Assembly (NCBI GenBank): GCA_036510575.1
Contig: DATCDR010000016.1
Location: forward strand, 1 to 60,264
Length of the DNA: 60,264 nucleotides
From: DATCDR01 sp036510575
Lineage (GTDB): Bacteria; Actinomycetota; Acidimicrobiia; Acidimicrobiales; Bog-793
Direction of reading: 5' to 3'
In this document: positions 42,243-50,958 of the stretch, one piece after another
How positions within the stretch are numbered: position 1 is the stretch's first letter
Layout: the number at the start of each line of letters is the position of its first letter
Notes under the pieces: generated by a model
The model's database searches: none
What the model saw: only the letters and a program-made list of their open reading frames with translations
Told to the model about the DNA's origin: nothing
Program-made: the position numbers and the translations under genes

Positions 42243-42646
42243 CCGAGCAGCGCGCGTTCCCCGGCGCGCCAGAGTCGGTACCTACTGCGCGCCACTTCGT
42301 TTCCAACGCCGTGGCGGACGTCCCAAAGGAGATCGCGGACCGCGCGGCGCTGATGGTCTCAGAACTTGCGACCAACGCGGTCCGCCACGGCGGAACCGAC
42401 TTTGAGGTACTCGTCGATCGCACGCCCGACGAGCTCTACATCGAGATCGCCGACTCCGGTGACGGCTCGCCCGTCGTCCGCCACGCCTCCCCACGCGATA
42501 CTTCAGGCAGAGGGCTACAGATCGTGGAATCGCTTGCGGACAAATGGGGCGTGCGGGCCTCGACAAGTGGCCTCGGGAAGACCGTTTGGTTCACCATCTC
42601 GCTACCGGAGGGTCGGCCAACAGAGGATCGCGCCGGCTGCGAGTAG
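42239..42646 (+). CDS. RsbW-type serine kinase/anti-sigma factor
   Basis: The 135 residues keep all ATP-binding boxes: the N-box 'MVSELATNAVRHGG' (Glu42, Asn46), 'IADSGDGSP' and 'DTSGRGLQIVESLA'. It should phosphorylate the co-encoded STAS protein. It is the intact counterpart of the degenerate protein at 36.6 kb and may act on that antagonist pool too. Confidence 0.9.
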   Translation: MTEQRAFPGAPESVPTARHFVSNAVADVPKEIADRAALMVSELATNAVRHGGTDFEVLVDRTPDELYIEIADSGDGSPVVRHASPRDTSGRGLQIVESLADKWGVRASTSGLGKTVWFTISLPEGRPTEDRAGCE

Positions 42647-42719
42647 TCGCCTTCAGTCACGAGAGCCCCGAGGACGACCTCGCGACCGACGACGCCATCG
42701 AGCCGCAAGCCGCTCGGCG

Positions 42720-44870
42720 CTACCCCGCTGCAGCTATCGCCAATGGCGCAGCGGTTCGTGCACGATGTGCGAGCGAACCGAAGTCCCGCGCATCACCGCG
42801 AACGTAGACAACGCCGCTCGCTGCGAGAAGGTAGTACCCCTTGGCGTCGGGAGTAAGCGCGAACGAGATGATCGGTCGCTTGCTCTTCACGGCACCGTAA
42901 GAGACGGCGTCACCGAGTGTGTAGACAGTTCCCCGTGACGAGACAACGTAGAGTCCGCGGCCGTCGAGACTCGACGCCACGGCCACCGCAGCGTCGAGTG
43001 TCGGGTTGAGCCGCAGCGACGACATCGCCGCCGCGTCGCCAAAGCCCAAGATGGTCCCATCCGCGGTCGCGAGCCAGTAGCCCTTGCCGTCTGGTGTCAC
43101 CGCGATCGAGGTGACCTTGGAGCGAAGTCGCGTATGCACCGCAGAGCCGAAAAAGCCAGCGTCGCCGAAGTTGAAGATCCGACCACCAGCGGTCACGAGG
43201 TAGTAGCCCGAGAAGTCCGGCGATGTCGCGAAGGCAACTACCGGACTTTTCGTTCGATTCGAAGCCAGATCGCCCTGCCATACGGCCTTGCCGTAGGCGC
43301 GTACCTTCCCCGCGGAGGAGACGAGGTAGTAACCGTCACCGTCATAGGTCGAACCGATCGCCACGACACCAGAGAGACCGCTCACCCGTGCCGGGGTGAG
43401 CGACTCCACACCTCCGAAGCCGAACGCGCGGCCATTCGCCGTCAGGATCCGGTACCCGAGCAGTGACGCCAACGACACGACGAACGTCACCGCGGTGCTG
43501 GCCTTGGCGCCGACGCCGTTCGAGGCCGAGAGGGTGACCGTATACACCCCCGCCGTGTTTGATTGCGGCACGCCGGTCACGACAATCTCTCCGGACTCAA
43601 CATCCACGCCGATGCCGCTCGGCAACGCTCCGCCCACCACGATCGTCGGCGTCGGACTTCCCGCGTCGCCGAACTGCAGCGACACCTGTTTGCCGACGAT
43701 CACGTTGGCGCTCGACGGTCCCGAGAGGGACGGCGGGATGCCCGCAAAGAAGGTTTCGGTCAAGAGCGACTCGCTCAGCTCCGTGCTGCTGTAGCCGCCT
43801 GCTGCGAGGGCAACTCCGTTCCCCATCAAGGTCAATGTGCCGCCGGACTGTGGTGAAAGCAGTACCGCCGCCCTCGCCCAACCGCTGGAGCTGTACCGAA
43901 AGACATCCGCCGAAGGCACGACCGCTGCAGTAGGCGAGCCGCCTGCATAGAGCACGGATCCGTCGGGGAGCAACGCGATCGACCCGCCACTTCGCGCCCC
44001 GGGCAGCGAGTGCGTCGTGGTGAAGTACCCGTGCGACGGGCTGTACAGCGCGGCGTTCGCGAGCGACGTCGCTCCAGATAGGCCGCCAACCACCAACGCG
44101 CTGCCGCTTCGAAGCGTGACCGCGGACGCGTCGATGGTCGCGAACGGCAAGGAGCCGGTGGCTGCGAACGTCCCACTAGCGGGGTTGTAGAGCTCTGCGG
44201 TGTGCGTCGCGCTCCCATTCACCTTGCGCCCACCAGCGATCAGCACCTTGCCACCTGGCAGCAGCGCCGCAGCCGCCTCGTAGACCGCAAGCGTGAGCGA
44301 TCCCGTAGCGGTGAAGGTGCCGTTGACCGGGTTGTAGAGCGCGGCAGTAGCAAGCGGAGCGCCGCCGCTCGTCGCGCCACCTGCCACCAATACCTCGCCT
44401 GTCCCAAGCAGTGTGGCTGTCGCGCCGCGCTCGGGACTTATGAGCGATCCCGTGCCCGCGAACGTTCCGGAATGCGGGTCGTAGAGCTCTGCGGCGGAGA
44501 CAGGCGTACCACCAGTCGTCGCTCCGCCCGCAATCAACACCTCACCGTTTGTAAGGCGCGTCGCCGTCGCGCCATAGATCGGTTCGGGCAAGCTACCCGT
44601 CTCATGCCAGGATCCGGTACTCGGGTCGTAGAGCTCCGTGTCGGCGATCGCTGCCGCCGAGGTTGTCTCTCCACCTGCCACGAGCACGTCGCCGTTCGCG
44701 AGCAGTGTGGCCGTAGCGTTCGCGCGGCCGAGCTCGAGCTCACCACTACTCGTCCAGCTATTGAGCGTCGAGGCCGCGCCACTCGCACCGAAAACGACGA
44801 GCAGCGAGCTGGCGGCAATCAGCGTCGCGAGCAACAGAACATGAAACGTGTTTCGACGAGATCCGATCAT
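42720..44870 (-). CDS. Secreted Kelch, Ig-like and 'GYWLV' repeat protein
   Basis: The 716 residues have a signal peptide ('VLLLATLIAASSLLVVFGASGAAS'), about seven Kelch-type repeats ('ATATLLANGDVLVAGGET...AELYDP'), one putative Ig domain ('GALPSGIGVDVESGEIVVTG') and six C-terminal repeats such as 'GYWLATADGTILGFGDA'. The last part matches the repeat set of the protein at 17.5-19 kb. Kelch blades usually form a propeller. The ATG at 44870 follows a GGGGTG element; the upstream frame covers a possible leader. Likely surface-exposed. Confidence 0.82.
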   Translation of the reverse strand: MIGSRRNTFHVLLLATLIAASSLLVVFGASGAASTLNSWTSSGELELGRANATATLLANGDVLVAGGETTSAAAIADTELYDPSTGSWHETGSLPEPIYGATATRLTNGEVLIAGGATTGGTPVSAAELYDPHSGTFAGTGSLISPERGATATLLGTGEVLVAGGATSGGAPLATAALYNPVNGTFTATGSLTLAVYEAAAALLPGGKVLIAGGRKVNGSATHTAELYNPASGTFAATGSLPFATIDASAVTLRSGSALVVGGLSGATSLANAALYSPSHGYFTTTHSLPGARSGGSIALLPDGSVLYAGGSPTAAVVPSADVFRYSSSGWARAAVLLSPQSGGTLTLMGNGVALAAGGYSSTELSESLLTETFFAGIPPSLSGPSSANVIVGKQVSLQFGDAGSPTPTIVVGGALPSGIGVDVESGEIVVTGVPQSNTAGVYTVTLSASNGVGAKASTAVTFVVSLASLLGYRILTANGRAFGFGGVESLTPARVSGLSGVVAIGSTYDGDGYYLVSSAGKVRAYGKAVWQGDLASNRTKSPVVAFATSPDFSGYYLVTAGGRIFNFGDAGFFGSAVHTRLRSKVTSIAVTPDGKGYWLATADGTILGFGDAAAMSSLRLNPTLDAAVAVASSLDGRGLYVVSSRGTVYTLGDAVSYGAVKSKRPIISFALTPDAKGYYLLAASGVVYVRGDARDFGSLAHRARTAAPLAIAAAG

Positions 44871-45110
44871 GATCGTCCACCCCTCCGATAGGCCGTCGCC
44901 TGCGTGACTACCCAATCGCAACCAGAATGAAATATTTGTACCACGATTCACATCCCGGTCGAGGCTGACCGCCCCGGTGACGGGCGGTTCCTCCTTCCAC
45001 GGCGCGTAGCCGCCTCCCTCAGCCAATCCCGATGCGGAGGTCCCCCACGGCGACGGGTCGCAAAGCAGCCAGGGGCGCGGAATATTTCTGTTACTAACAC
45101 CCGTCTCCCG
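44871..45110 (-). ncRNA. Possible structured 5' leader of the Kelch gene
   Basis: About 240 bases upstream of the Kelch gene are GC-rich with several complementary blocks, the clearest at 44968-44988: ACCGCCC, 7 bases, GGGCGGT. Together with the 331-base gap this suggests a structured leader. No known riboswitch consensus fits convincingly; a c-di-AMP (ydaO-like) element was considered. Confidence 0.25.
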
Positions 45111-45201
45111 CGGTATAGAGATGGTGCTGAACGAAGCGCCGATGCGGCACGCCGTCTAGCTACGCCAATGAGGAACAGTTCCTCACGGATTGAGAGGGAC
45201 A

Positions 45202-46266
45202 TTGAACGCCTTCGAACGTGCCACTCGTCGTCTTGACGGGGCGCAGCAGCGACACACGGGACCGGCGGTGCTCGTTGGCGTGGTCAAGAAGTTCGGCGAC
45301 GACAACGCCGGGGCGCTAACGGTACAGATGGCGTACGCGATGTTCATCGCCGTCTTCCCGCTGTTGCTGGTTTTGATCACGGTGCTCGGCATCATCCTCG
45401 CCGATGAACCCTCGGCTCGGTCACGCGTGCTGAACTCCGCGTTCGGAGACTTTCCAATCGTTGGCCAATCGTTGGCCCACAACCTGCACGCCTTGAAGCG
45501 AAGCTCGACGATTGGACTGGTGATCGGCATTCTCGGCCTCATTTATGGGTCGACGGGAGTCGCGCAGAGCGCGATGTACTCGATGGAACAGGTCTGGAAC
45601 ATTCCAGGTGCCCTTAGGCCGAACTTCCTGACCCGACTGAGTAGGAGCGCGATCTTCTTATGCGTGCTGGGCGTCAGCTTGATCCTCTCCACCACGCTTG
45701 CTGGATTCGGCACCTTCGGTCGGCACAACTTCTGGCTCGGCTGCCTTGGCGAGCTGCTCGCGCTGATTTGCAACGAGGCTTTCTACGTAGCTTCGTTTAG
45801 AACGCTCACACCGAGACAGATCGCCACGAAGAGCCTCATCCCCGGCGCGCTGATCGGCGGCGCGGCCTGGACGCTGCTCCAGGCGGTGGGTGGTTACGTC
45901 ATCGGTCACGACTTAAAGGGATCGAGCGCGCTCTACGGCACGTTCGGCCTCGTACTCGGGTTGATCGCCTGGCTCTACCTCGCCGCGGAGATCACGCTCT
46001 ACGCCGCGGAGCTAAACGCCGTGCTCTATCACCGTCTCTGGCCGCGAGCCCTCGTCCAGCCGCCGCTCACCGAGGCCGACCAGCGCTCGCTCGCCTTGCA
46101 GGCGATGGGCAACCAACGCCGATCCGACCAGGAGATCGTGACGCGCTTTCGAGACAGACCGATGGACCAGGCGGAGTATCGAGCAGCAGGCTTCGAGCTC
46201 GACCAGACGAGTGGCGGCGTCGAACGAAGCTCGAGCGACCCCAGCGACGGCGGGCGAATGACCTGA
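45202..46266 (+). CDS. YihY/BrkB-family membrane protein
   Basis: The 354 residues contain about six helices with the YihY/BrkB pattern: 'LTVQMAYAMFIAVFPLLLVLITVLG', 'GSTGVAQSAMYSMEQVWNIP', 'WTLLQAVGGYVIGH' and 'FGLVLGLIAWLYLAAEITLYAAELNAV'. The function of the family is uncertain. The likely start is TTG 45202 after GAGAGGG. A hydrophilic C-terminal tail of about 70 residues is cytoplasmic. Confidence 0.88.
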   Translation: MNAFERATRRLDGAQQRHTGPAVLVGVVKKFGDDNAGALTVQMAYAMFIAVFPLLLVLITVLGIILADEPSARSRVLNSAFGDFPIVGQSLAHNLHALKRSSTIGLVIGILGLIYGSTGVAQSAMYSMEQVWNIPGALRPNFLTRLSRSAIFLCVLGVSLILSTTLAGFGTFGRHNFWLGCLGELLALICNEAFYVASFRTLTPRQIATKSLIPGALIGGAAWTLLQAVGGYVIGHDLKGSSALYGTFGLVLGLIAWLYLAAEITLYAAELNAVLYHRLWPRALVQPPLTEADQRSLALQAMGNQRRSDQEIVTRFRDRPMDQAEYRAAGFELDQTSGGVERSSSDPSDGGRMT

Positions 46267-46338
46267 CATACTGCGACACTCGATAGGCCCGAATGGGCTA
46301 TTTGTCCTACTCAAGGTGGAATTTGTGGCAACTCGTCC

Positions 46339-46361
46339 TTGCGTCCGTACGGTATCGGACA
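46339..46361 (+). promoter_or_regulatory. 23-nt shared element, copy 2 (upstream of STAS gene)
   Basis: This copy differs from that at 39605-39627 in one base and lies about 95 bases before the STAS gene at 46456. Here the outer bases also form an inverted repeat, GTCCG, 8 bases, CGGAC. Confidence 0.55.
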
Positions 46362-46455
46362 TGACCTCGAAGCAAGCTCGACATCTCACCAAGTGCGTCT
46401 CGTACGGGCCGCAGCGACTTGGCGAACGCAACGCTCGCGAAACGTCAGGACGCAC

Positions 46456-46785
46456 ATGGCAGAACTGAAGGCAGCTAGCGGTGCGAAGGCAACCGCTGTA
46501 GCGCGGCGAGACGCATCCGGAGTCCCGATCGTAAAGCTCACCGGCGAGGTGGACATGTCGAATGTCGACTCCGTGCGAGCGTCTGTCGACCTCGCGATCG
46601 AGCACGACCCCGAACGGATCGTCTTCGACCTAGGAGCTTTGGAATTCATGGATAGTTCCGGCCTAGCGATGTTGCTGGCCGTCGCCGAGAAGATCTCGGT
46701 CGTGGAACTTCGACGGCCGCGGCCACTGATCCGTCGGGTCATCGAATTGACCGGACTCTCTACGACATTCGTCGTGACTGCCTGA
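46456..46785 (+). CDS. STAS-domain anti-sigma factor antagonist (3)
   Basis: The 109-residue STAS domain has 'IVKLTGEVDMSNVDSV' and the phospho-site 'LEFMDSSGLAMLLA', very close to the protein at 41.9 kb. The ATG at 46456 was chosen by family length and 'GTCAGGACG' upstream. It precedes the MEDS-HATPase gene in the same direction. Confidence 0.92.
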   Translation: MAELKAASGAKATAVARRDASGVPIVKLTGEVDMSNVDSVRASVDLAIEHDPERIVFDLGALEFMDSSGLAMLLAVAEKISVVELRRPRPLIRRVIELTGLSTTFVVTA

Positions 46786-46855
46786 GCCGAAGCGTGGGGC
46801 TCTGCCACGCGGTTAGCTGCGAGCGCCACTTAGGCGCCCGGCGAAGAGATTCCTT

Positions 46856-46880
46856 GATTTAGGGTCCACAACTTGGGTAT
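46856..46880 (+). promoter_or_regulatory. SigF-like promoter
   Basis: GATT, 15 bases, GGGTAT. The -10 box is ideal and the -35 box has one deviation. It lies about 30 bases before the TTG start of the MEDS-HATPase gene. Confidence 0.5.
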
Positions 46881-46911
46881 ACCTGCCGCGGACATTGCAG
46901 AGAGGCCGAAA

Positions 46912-47859
46912 TTGACAAACACCGAGCGCGTAGCGCCGAGGGACCACGTCGTTCTCTTTTATGAGAACGACGTGGAGCTCCGTTTAAGCGCGGGCGCGTA
47001 CCTGCGTGAGGCCTTGCGCGGAGGAAGCGTCGCAGTTGTCATCGCGTCGGCATCACATCGGGCGTTGTTGGAACAAGAGGTCGCCGCGTCGGGGCTGGAC
47101 CTCGGCGAGCTGAGTAACCAGGGTTCTTTTATAACCCTCGATGCCGCGGAAACGATCAGCCGCCTCGTCATCGACGGTCGGCCTGATCCGGCGGCATTCG
47201 AAGCCGTGGTCGGCGAGCTCATCGTGGGCGTCGCTTCGAAAGGCCGGCAGGTTTGTGCCTACGGCGAGATGGTCGGCTTGCTCTGGGACGCACGGCAGGT
47301 CAACGCCGCCGTCGAGCTCGAGGAGCTCTGGAACAGCCTTGGTGAGCGAACACCGTTCTCGTTGTTTTGCTCCTATGCATCCTCTTCCCGGTCGGACCCT
47401 TCGGTAGCGCACGACATCGAGCTCGTCTGCACGCACCACTCGGCTGTCGTCGACCCGGACGCCTCCGACCTAGCAGCTGGACTTCGAGCGCTTCGTCGCT
47501 CGGCTCACCGCTTTCCCCGAGAGCTCGAGTCGGTCACGAAGGCTCGGCACTTCGTCGCCGACACCGTGCTCGAGTGGGGCTTCGACCAGATCAGCCAGGA
47601 GGCCCAGTTGGTCGTGAGTGAGCTCGCCAGCAACGCCGTGCGTCACGCGCGCTCCGCGTTCAGCGTCGTCATTTCAGAGGCTGATTCGTCGCTGCGACTC
47701 GCCGTCTCGGACAAGAGTCACGCTCTTCCGACCAAACAACGCCCAGCGAACAGCTCAAGTTCGGGACGGGGCTTGATGCTGGTTGCCGCGCTCGCAATCG
47801 AGTGGGGCGTCGAGCAGGCACTTGATGGCAAGGTTGTCTGGGCGGAGCTGTCACTGTAA
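46912..47859 (+). CDS. MEDS sensor domain fused to RsbW-type HATPase
   Basis: The 315 residues begin with a MEDS (DcmR-like) sensory domain ('DHVVLFYENDVELRLSAGAYLREAL', 'RQVCAYGEMVGLLWDARQVNAAVELEELWN') and end with a HATPase_c_2 kinase-like domain. The N-box 'VVSELASNAVRHAR' and lid 'SGRGLMLVAAL' are intact, but the DxGxG box is changed to 'VSDKSHALP'. The TTG at 46912 follows GAGAGG; an earlier TTG at 46873 lies in the promoter. It likely senses a small molecule and controls an antagonist. Confidence 0.85.
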   Translation: MTNTERVAPRDHVVLFYENDVELRLSAGAYLREALRGGSVAVVIASASHRALLEQEVAASGLDLGELSNQGSFITLDAAETISRLVIDGRPDPAAFEAVVGELIVGVASKGRQVCAYGEMVGLLWDARQVNAAVELEELWNSLGERTPFSLFCSYASSSRSDPSVAHDIELVCTHHSAVVDPDASDLAAGLRALRRSAHRFPRELESVTKARHFVADTVLEWGFDQISQEAQLVVSELASNAVRHARSAFSVVISEADSSLRLAVSDKSHALPTKQRPANSSSSGRGLMLVAALAIEWGVEQALDGKVVWAELSL

Positions 47860-47898
47860 GAAGCGATCTCCGCGCCGGTCGCTGCGCCAGCTCCACAA

Positions 47899-47929
47899 CG
47901 TAAGCGGCCGCAAAATCCGGCTGCTTACG
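47899..47929 (+). terminator. Hairpin after the MEDS-HATPase gene
   Basis: CGTAAGCGGCCG pairs with CGGCTGCTTACG across a 7-base loop, with a single mismatch in 12 pairs. It starts 40 bases after the stop codon. There is no T-run. Confidence 0.6.
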
Positions 47930-47993
47930 GAAAGAAGATTAAGCGCACGCCATTCTGGGCATCACTGCTGCAGGGACTCAGGAGGCGCTCGAT

Positions 47994-48365
47994 ATGACCA
48001 GCACGGCAAACGCGGAGCAAGACGTCGCACTCGAAGCGTTGAACACGCTTTCGGACGTCGCTGCTTCGAGCATCACCGGCCTCACCGAGGTGCACGCACA
48101 ACTCGCCGAGGTTCGTCGCCGGCGACGACGCGGGTGGTCGTGGCGACGGATTGCCTCGAGTGGCGACTCGCCGAACCCCCTCGCGAGCGTGACCGGAATC
48201 GCCGCAAGCCTTGCGCTAGCCAGTGCCGGGTTCCGGCGAGCACTCGCTCATGCGCTCCGAAGCGAGGGCATGCAACTCACCAAGATCGCACCACTTCTCG
48301 ACGTCTCGCGACAGCGCATCGGCGCGTTGCTGCGCCCGAGACGAGAGGGACGAAGCCCTTCTTAA
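47994..48365 (+). CDS. Small putative DNA-binding protein
   Basis: The 123 residues include a basic patch ('EVRRRRRRGWSWRRIA') and a C-terminal helix-turn-helix-like stretch ('MQLTKIAPLLDVSRQRIGALLR'). AGGAGG lies nine bases before the ATG. No named family is recognised. Its TAA stop overlaps the TAA stop of the convergent membrane protein gene (TTAA at 48362-48365). Confidence 0.65.
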   Translation: MTSTANAEQDVALEALNTLSDVAASSITGLTEVHAQLAEVRRRRRRGWSWRRIASSGDSPNPLASVTGIAASLALASAGFRRALAHALRSEGMQLTKIAPLLDVSRQRIGALLRPRREGRSPS

Positions 48366-50743
48366 AGGGTCCCGCTTCGCTGCAACAGCACGAAGGCGAG
48401 CCAGCCCGCTGGAATCGGGAGCCAGAACGTGGCTACTCGGAAGACGAGGACAGCGGGGATCGCTTCGTGAGCGGGAATGCCTATTGCCGTCAGCCCGGCC
48501 GTGAGCACCGCCTCAACCGCCCCGAGCCCGCCCGGGGTAGGCGCAGCTGACCCGACTGCGTTCCCTGCGAGATAGACAACGGCTGCCGGAAGAATTGCCG
48601 GATGCGACCCGAGCGCAAAGAGGGACGCGAGAAACGCGAGAAGGTAACCAAAGGTCAGCAGCAAGTTCGCGCCGATGCCCCAAAGGAGGCGAAGCGGTTT
48701 CGTGAGCGACTCGAGCAGGCGCGGCCACACGCCCTTTAGTCGCGGAAGCACGCGATGGCTGATGATCGTGCGAGTCCGGGGAATCAGCATGAGTACCGCG
48801 GCCACGACGGCGATCGCCGCGAGACCAAGTAAGAGGTCCGTGCTCGGGGCGATCTTGAAGCGACTGACGCCGGTTCCCGTCAAGAATCCGAATACGACCA
48901 ACAGTATGACCGTCGATACGACATTCACGATCTGGGAGAGCGCGATCGCCGCAGCGACGGCTCCCTCGTCAACTCGCTGACGATGAAGATACCGGGCGTT
49001 CACGGCGACGTGGCCGACAGTGGGCGGCATCGCGACTCCAACGAAAGCGCTCGAGAGCTGCACGAAAAAGCCGCGGATCGGCGAGAGGCGCGCTGGCACG
49101 AAGGCGGCGAGATTCTGCGCGGCGGCGAAGTATGTGAGCGCCGAGCCTGCTAGGGCGAGCGCGAACCAACCGAAGTTGGTGCGCCGCAGCGCGCCTAAGA
49201 GGTCGACCTGGGAGATCTGACCGACCAGAAGAAAGGCCGCGACCGTCAACGCAATGGCGCTTATTACCGTTCGCCAGCGAAATCGCTCGAGTCGCGCGAT
49301 CGGCGCGGACGCGTCCGGTCCGACCATCGCGAGGCGGACCTCGGCCAGGCAGCCGCGGGCCTCGCGCATCGCAGTGAAGCCCCACGGGGCGAGCGCGATC
49401 GGCTGAAGTGTCGCAGCAATAGCTGCCTCGTCTTCGGGTACGTACGCACTTCGCAGCGCCTCTACGGAGACGGTAGGTCCAACGACTCCGCCAAGTGTCG
49501 TTAGCAACTGCGTCACGTCGAGTCGTCGCACGAGCTCGCCGGCGCCCGGAAGCGCTGCATCGAGCGACGAGAAGCCCGCAGACGCCTCAGCGACCAGCAG
49601 GTTCTCAGCACGCAGATCGCGATGCGCGATGCCCGAATCGTGCAGTGCGCGCAGCGCCGCGAACAGATATTTTGCACTTTCCAGGCCGCCCGACGCGCGA
49701 AGCGGCTCTCCTGGTGGCTTGCCCATCACAAGCACGAGCATCTCGGGGGCTAACTCATTTAGCAGCAACACCGACGGGCTAAGAACACCCGCACCCGTGG
49801 CCAGGTAGCTCGAAAGCGCAACCTGCTCAAGTTGGGCCCGCGAGCTCAGCGCCACGTGACCAGCGACGATAGGACGCAGCCGCGCATGCGCCCAGAGTCG
49901 GCGGGCGAGTCCGGCGCCCCGGGTATCCCGGTTTGCCATGCGCACATCGACGGCTGATCCGTCGATGAGCACGCCGGTGAGGTCGGAGCGACGGCGACGG
50001 TCGATTGGGCGTAGGTCGTGGATGAACAGCTGATGCTCTCCGAGCCTTCGCACGAGCTCATTCGTGCTCGGTTGAACTGACTCCGCACCGAGCAGCCATC
50101 GGAGTCCCCATCCGAAGAACAAGCCGGCGAAAAACGCCACAACGAGAGCGAAGGGCGTTACCTCGTCGTCGGCGAGGCCAGCCAACAAGAGGCTGGCGCC
50201 AGCGAGCACGCACCATCTGGCCCATCGAGAGCGACGCACGAGGTCGATCGCGACCAGATATGCGATGAACGCGGTGTCGATGACGAAGCTCGTCGAGTTC
50301 TTTCCATGCAGCACCGCGTCCGTGACCGATCCGCGCTCGATGTGCCAGACGATCGAGACCGCCACCGAACAACCCGCTGCCACCGCCGCAGCGACGCACG
50401 CGTTCAGTACTCCCCGCGCCGCTCGGCGAATGAAAACGCTGGAGGAGACGACCACGAACGCGAGACAGCCGAGAGAGACTATCGAGGCCGCGCTGACCGA
50501 CAGCCATCTTGGGATGTGCCCGAGCCACCCCGAGACATCGCTCGCGAGCTCAGTGCTGCCGATCGGGAGCGCCCGCACGAGCGTCAGCACCAGACCCACT
50601 ACCCCAAGGGCAAAGATGGCGAGTAGCAGGTCGGCCGGACGACGGACTCGCTCGAAGCCCCTCGGTGATAGCGAGATCGACCGAGTCGCCGAGCCGCGTT
50701 GCTGCTCGCGTTCTGGAACTGCCGCCTTCTTTACGCCGTGCAC
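48362..50743 (-). CDS. LPG synthase-like (UPF0104) membrane protein fused to kinase-like domain
   Basis: The 793 residues have three parts: about six N-terminal helices (40-240), a kinase-like domain (about 260-480) with 'HDSGIAHRDLRAENLLVAEA' matching the HRDxxxxN catalytic loop, and a C-terminal UPF0104/AglD-type membrane domain ('VQLSSAFVGVAMPPTVGHVAVNARYLHRQRVDEG', 'GGLGAVEAVLTAGL'). The last domain is shared with lysylphosphatidylglycerol synthase flippases. The GTG start lacks a good ribosome binding site. It may move or modify lipids under phospho-control. A SigF-type site lies upstream. Confidence 0.82.
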   Translation of the reverse strand: MHGVKKAAVPEREQQRGSATRSISLSPRGFERVRRPADLLLAIFALGVVGLVLTLVRALPIGSTELASDVSGWLGHIPRWLSVSAASIVSLGCLAFVVVSSSVFIRRAARGVLNACVAAAVAAGCSVAVSIVWHIERGSVTDAVLHGKNSTSFVIDTAFIAYLVAIDLVRRSRWARWCVLAGASLLLAGLADDEVTPFALVVAFFAGLFFGWGLRWLLGAESVQPSTNELVRRLGEHQLFIHDLRPIDRRRRSDLTGVLIDGSAVDVRMANRDTRGAGLARRLWAHARLRPIVAGHVALSSRAQLEQVALSSYLATGAGVLSPSVLLLNELAPEMLVLVMGKPPGEPLRASGGLESAKYLFAALRALHDSGIAHRDLRAENLLVAEASAGFSSLDAALPGAGELVRRLDVTQLLTTLGGVVGPTVSVEALRSAYVPEDEAAIAATLQPIALAPWGFTAMREARGCLAEVRLAMVGPDASAPIARLERFRWRTVISAIALTVAAFLLVGQISQVDLLGALRRTNFGWFALALAGSALTYFAAAQNLAAFVPARLSPIRGFFVQLSSAFVGVAMPPTVGHVAVNARYLHRQRVDEGAVAAAIALSQIVNVVSTVILLVVFGFLTGTGVSRFKIAPSTDLLLGLAAIAVVAAVLMLIPRTRTIISHRVLPRLKGVWPRLLESLTKPLRLLWGIGANLLLTFGYLLAFLASLFALGSHPAILPAAVVYLAGNAVGSAAPTPGGLGAVEAVLTAGLTAIGIPAHEAIPAVLVFRVATFWLPIPAGWLAFVLLQRSGTL

Positions 50744-50863
50744 GCGGCCAGCAACACCATCGAAACCAAGCCGGGCGTCGACCTCGTCATCGCCGAACCC
50801 CAGCGAAGTCGCGACGGCGTGGCTCCTCGACTACCAGCGCATTCGCCATCGTTCCTAACCTGT

Positions 50864-50888
50864 ACCCCTTGAGGAGGCGTGACAACCA
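50864..50888 (-). promoter_or_regulatory. SigF-like promoter, minus strand
   Basis: On the minus strand GGTT, 16 bases, GGGTA, about 120 bases upstream of the kinase/LPG-synthase-like gene. The spacer is one longer than in the other sites. Confidence 0.45.
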
Positions 50889-50958
50889 ATCGTCGCGCAC
50901 GGGACGGGTTGGAGCGGTACAACCCCGCCCGATCGCTCGTATGGTGAGGCGCCCTGTT

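Noticed and set aside
44871..45110. c-di-AMP (ydaO) riboswitch
   Set aside because: A few short blocks resemble the consensus, but the conserved GGGGTGAAT and AACCCGTCAGCTAACC parts are not present, so it is listed only as a possible structured leader.
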